Below the pieces are notes generated by a model, which did no database searches, had not been told where the DNA came from, and was given only the letters and a program-made list of their open reading frames with translations. Position numbers and translations under genes: made by a program. A DNA stretch of 13,599 nt from assembly GCA_902491535.1 (NCBI GenBank), contig CABUHS010000045.1:1-13599 (forward strand), read 5' to 3'. Origin of the DNA: an uncultured Eubacteriales bacterium. Lineage in GTDB: Bacteria; Bacillota; Clostridia; Oscillospirales; CAG-272. This document shows, one piece after another, positions 12,812 to 13,599 of the stretch (its first letter is position 1; each line of letters opens with the position of its first letter).

Positions 12812-13599
12812 TCAAACGGATATTCCGCACGATACTTGCCGTGGCGATCGGCGTATTCTTTGCTGCCGTCCTGCTTTTTATGACGGTTCTTTACGATTAC
12901 TTTTCCGCTGTGGGACAAAGGCAGCTCAGAACCGAGCTTGATCTGGCGTCGCAGGGCGTTATTAACGAGGGGATAGACTACTTTGACGGACTTGAAACCG
13001 AAAATTACCGTATTACATGGATAGGTTCAGACGGCGGTGTGCTTTACGACAGCGCTTCCGAAGCAGGCGTTATGGAAAATCACCTTGAACGCGAGGAGGT
13101 AAGGGAAGCGCTCGATGCGGGTTACGGCGAAAGCTCACGCTATTCCGCTACGCTGACCGAACGCTATCTTTACAGTGCAGGCAGGCTGCCCGACGGAACT
13201 GTTCTGCGTCTGTCGGTAACGCAGAATTCACTGCTTGTCTTAACACTTGGCATGCTTCAGCCGATATGTGCTATCTTTGCCGTCGCCGTTGTTCTGTCGG
13301 TTGCCTTGGCTTCCCGTTTGTCTAAAAAGATAGTGAAGCCGCTGAATGAGCTGAATCTGGACGAGCCTTTGAGCAACGGGGAATACGACGAGCTGTCTCC
13401 TCTGCTCAGACGGATAGACACACAGCAAGGGCAGATCCGGCGTCAGAAAAAAGAGCTGGAGCGTAAACAAAGCGAATTTAACACGGTAACCGGCGGCATG
13501 GCTGAGGGAATCGTGCTGCTGAACGCAGACGGAGAGATACTCAGCATTAACCGCGCGGCGGCAGAACTTTTCGGGGCAGATATTTTCGCCGTCGGTGAG
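12808..13599 (+). CDS. Sensor histidine kinase, PhoR-like, N-terminal part only
   Basis: The frame starts in the stop of the response regulator (ATGA overlap) after GGAGG at 12796-12800, and is open to the window edge, giving 264 residues. It has TM1 (about 8-29), an extracytoplasmic sensor region (30-143), TM2 (about 144-168), a short HAMP-like linker (KKIVKPLNEL), a charged coiled coil (about 203-222: QQGQIRRQKKELERK) and the start of a PAS domain (about 226 on: MAEGIVLLNADGEILSINRAA). The phosphorylated His and ATPase domains lie beyond the window. TM-sensor-TM-HAMP-PAS is the PhoR/WalK-type layout. It should phosphorylate the regulator it overlaps. Confidence 0.92.
   Translation, partial: MIKRIFRTILAVAIGVFFAAVLLFMTVLYDYFSAVGQRQLRTELDLASQGVINEGIDYFDGLETENYRITWIGSDGGVLYDSASEAGVMENHLEREEVREALDAGYGESSRYSATLTERYLYSAGRLPDGTVLRLSVTQNSLLVLTLGMLQPICAIFAVAVVLSVALASRLSKKIVKPLNELNLDEPLSNGEYDELSPLLRRIDTQQGQIRRQKKELERKQSEFNTVTGGMAEGIVLLNADGEILSINRAAAELFGADIFAVGE

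Overview
The window looks like a chromosomal piece of a Ruminococcus-like member of the Clostridia (Oscillospiraceae/Ruminococcaceae). Evidence: a secreted CAP-domain protein ending in a type I dockerin, a Firmicutes-type AddA helicase-nuclease, consensus sigma-A promoters with 17-bp spacers, and a Na/phosphate cotransporter next to a PhoP/PhoR-like two-component system. The first 2 kb is visibly AT-rich compared with the addA and nptA-like region, so it may have a different history.

Layout. 1-1905 (+): an incoming terminator, a consensus promoter, then a HAD-like protein with an apparent internal deletion, a small membrane protein cut short by a TGA, and an EamA/DMT transporter. 1906-3060: no convincing protein gene, but two candidate non-coding RNA loci, each with a strong promoter (2395-2560 and 2811-2949), a minus-strand promoter facing the second one, and a minus-strand terminator. 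3060-3800: an island of long perfect palindromes and 41-bp tandem repeats, framed by a 59-bp inverted repeat. 3793-4773 (-): the CAP-dockerin protein. 4774-5213: intergenic, with one orphan plus-strand terminator. 5214-9656 (-): addA, enlarged by two low-complexity inserts built on 13-residue repeats; one insert contains a tRNA-3'-end-like sequence. 9657-10003: the consensus addA promoter and the terminator of the next gene. 10004-11758 (-): Na/Pi cotransporter with a PhoU-like tail. 11759-12136: divergent control region. 12137-13599 (+): OmpR/PhoP-type response regulator overlapping a membrane histidine kinase that runs off the window.

The clearest functional unit is the right end. The transporter and the response regulator are divergent, and each promoter carries the same 38-nt operator (32/38 identical). 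It contains TTTACA-5nt-TTTACA, the form of a Firmicutes PhoP box. Each copy lies exactly 49 nt, first base to first base, from its own -10 hexamer. This suggests one phosphate-responsive regulator controls both its own operon and the transporter. The most promising undescribed elements are the compact four-helix RNA at 2846-2949, whose G.U pairs fix its strand, and the palindrome island downstream of the dockerin gene.
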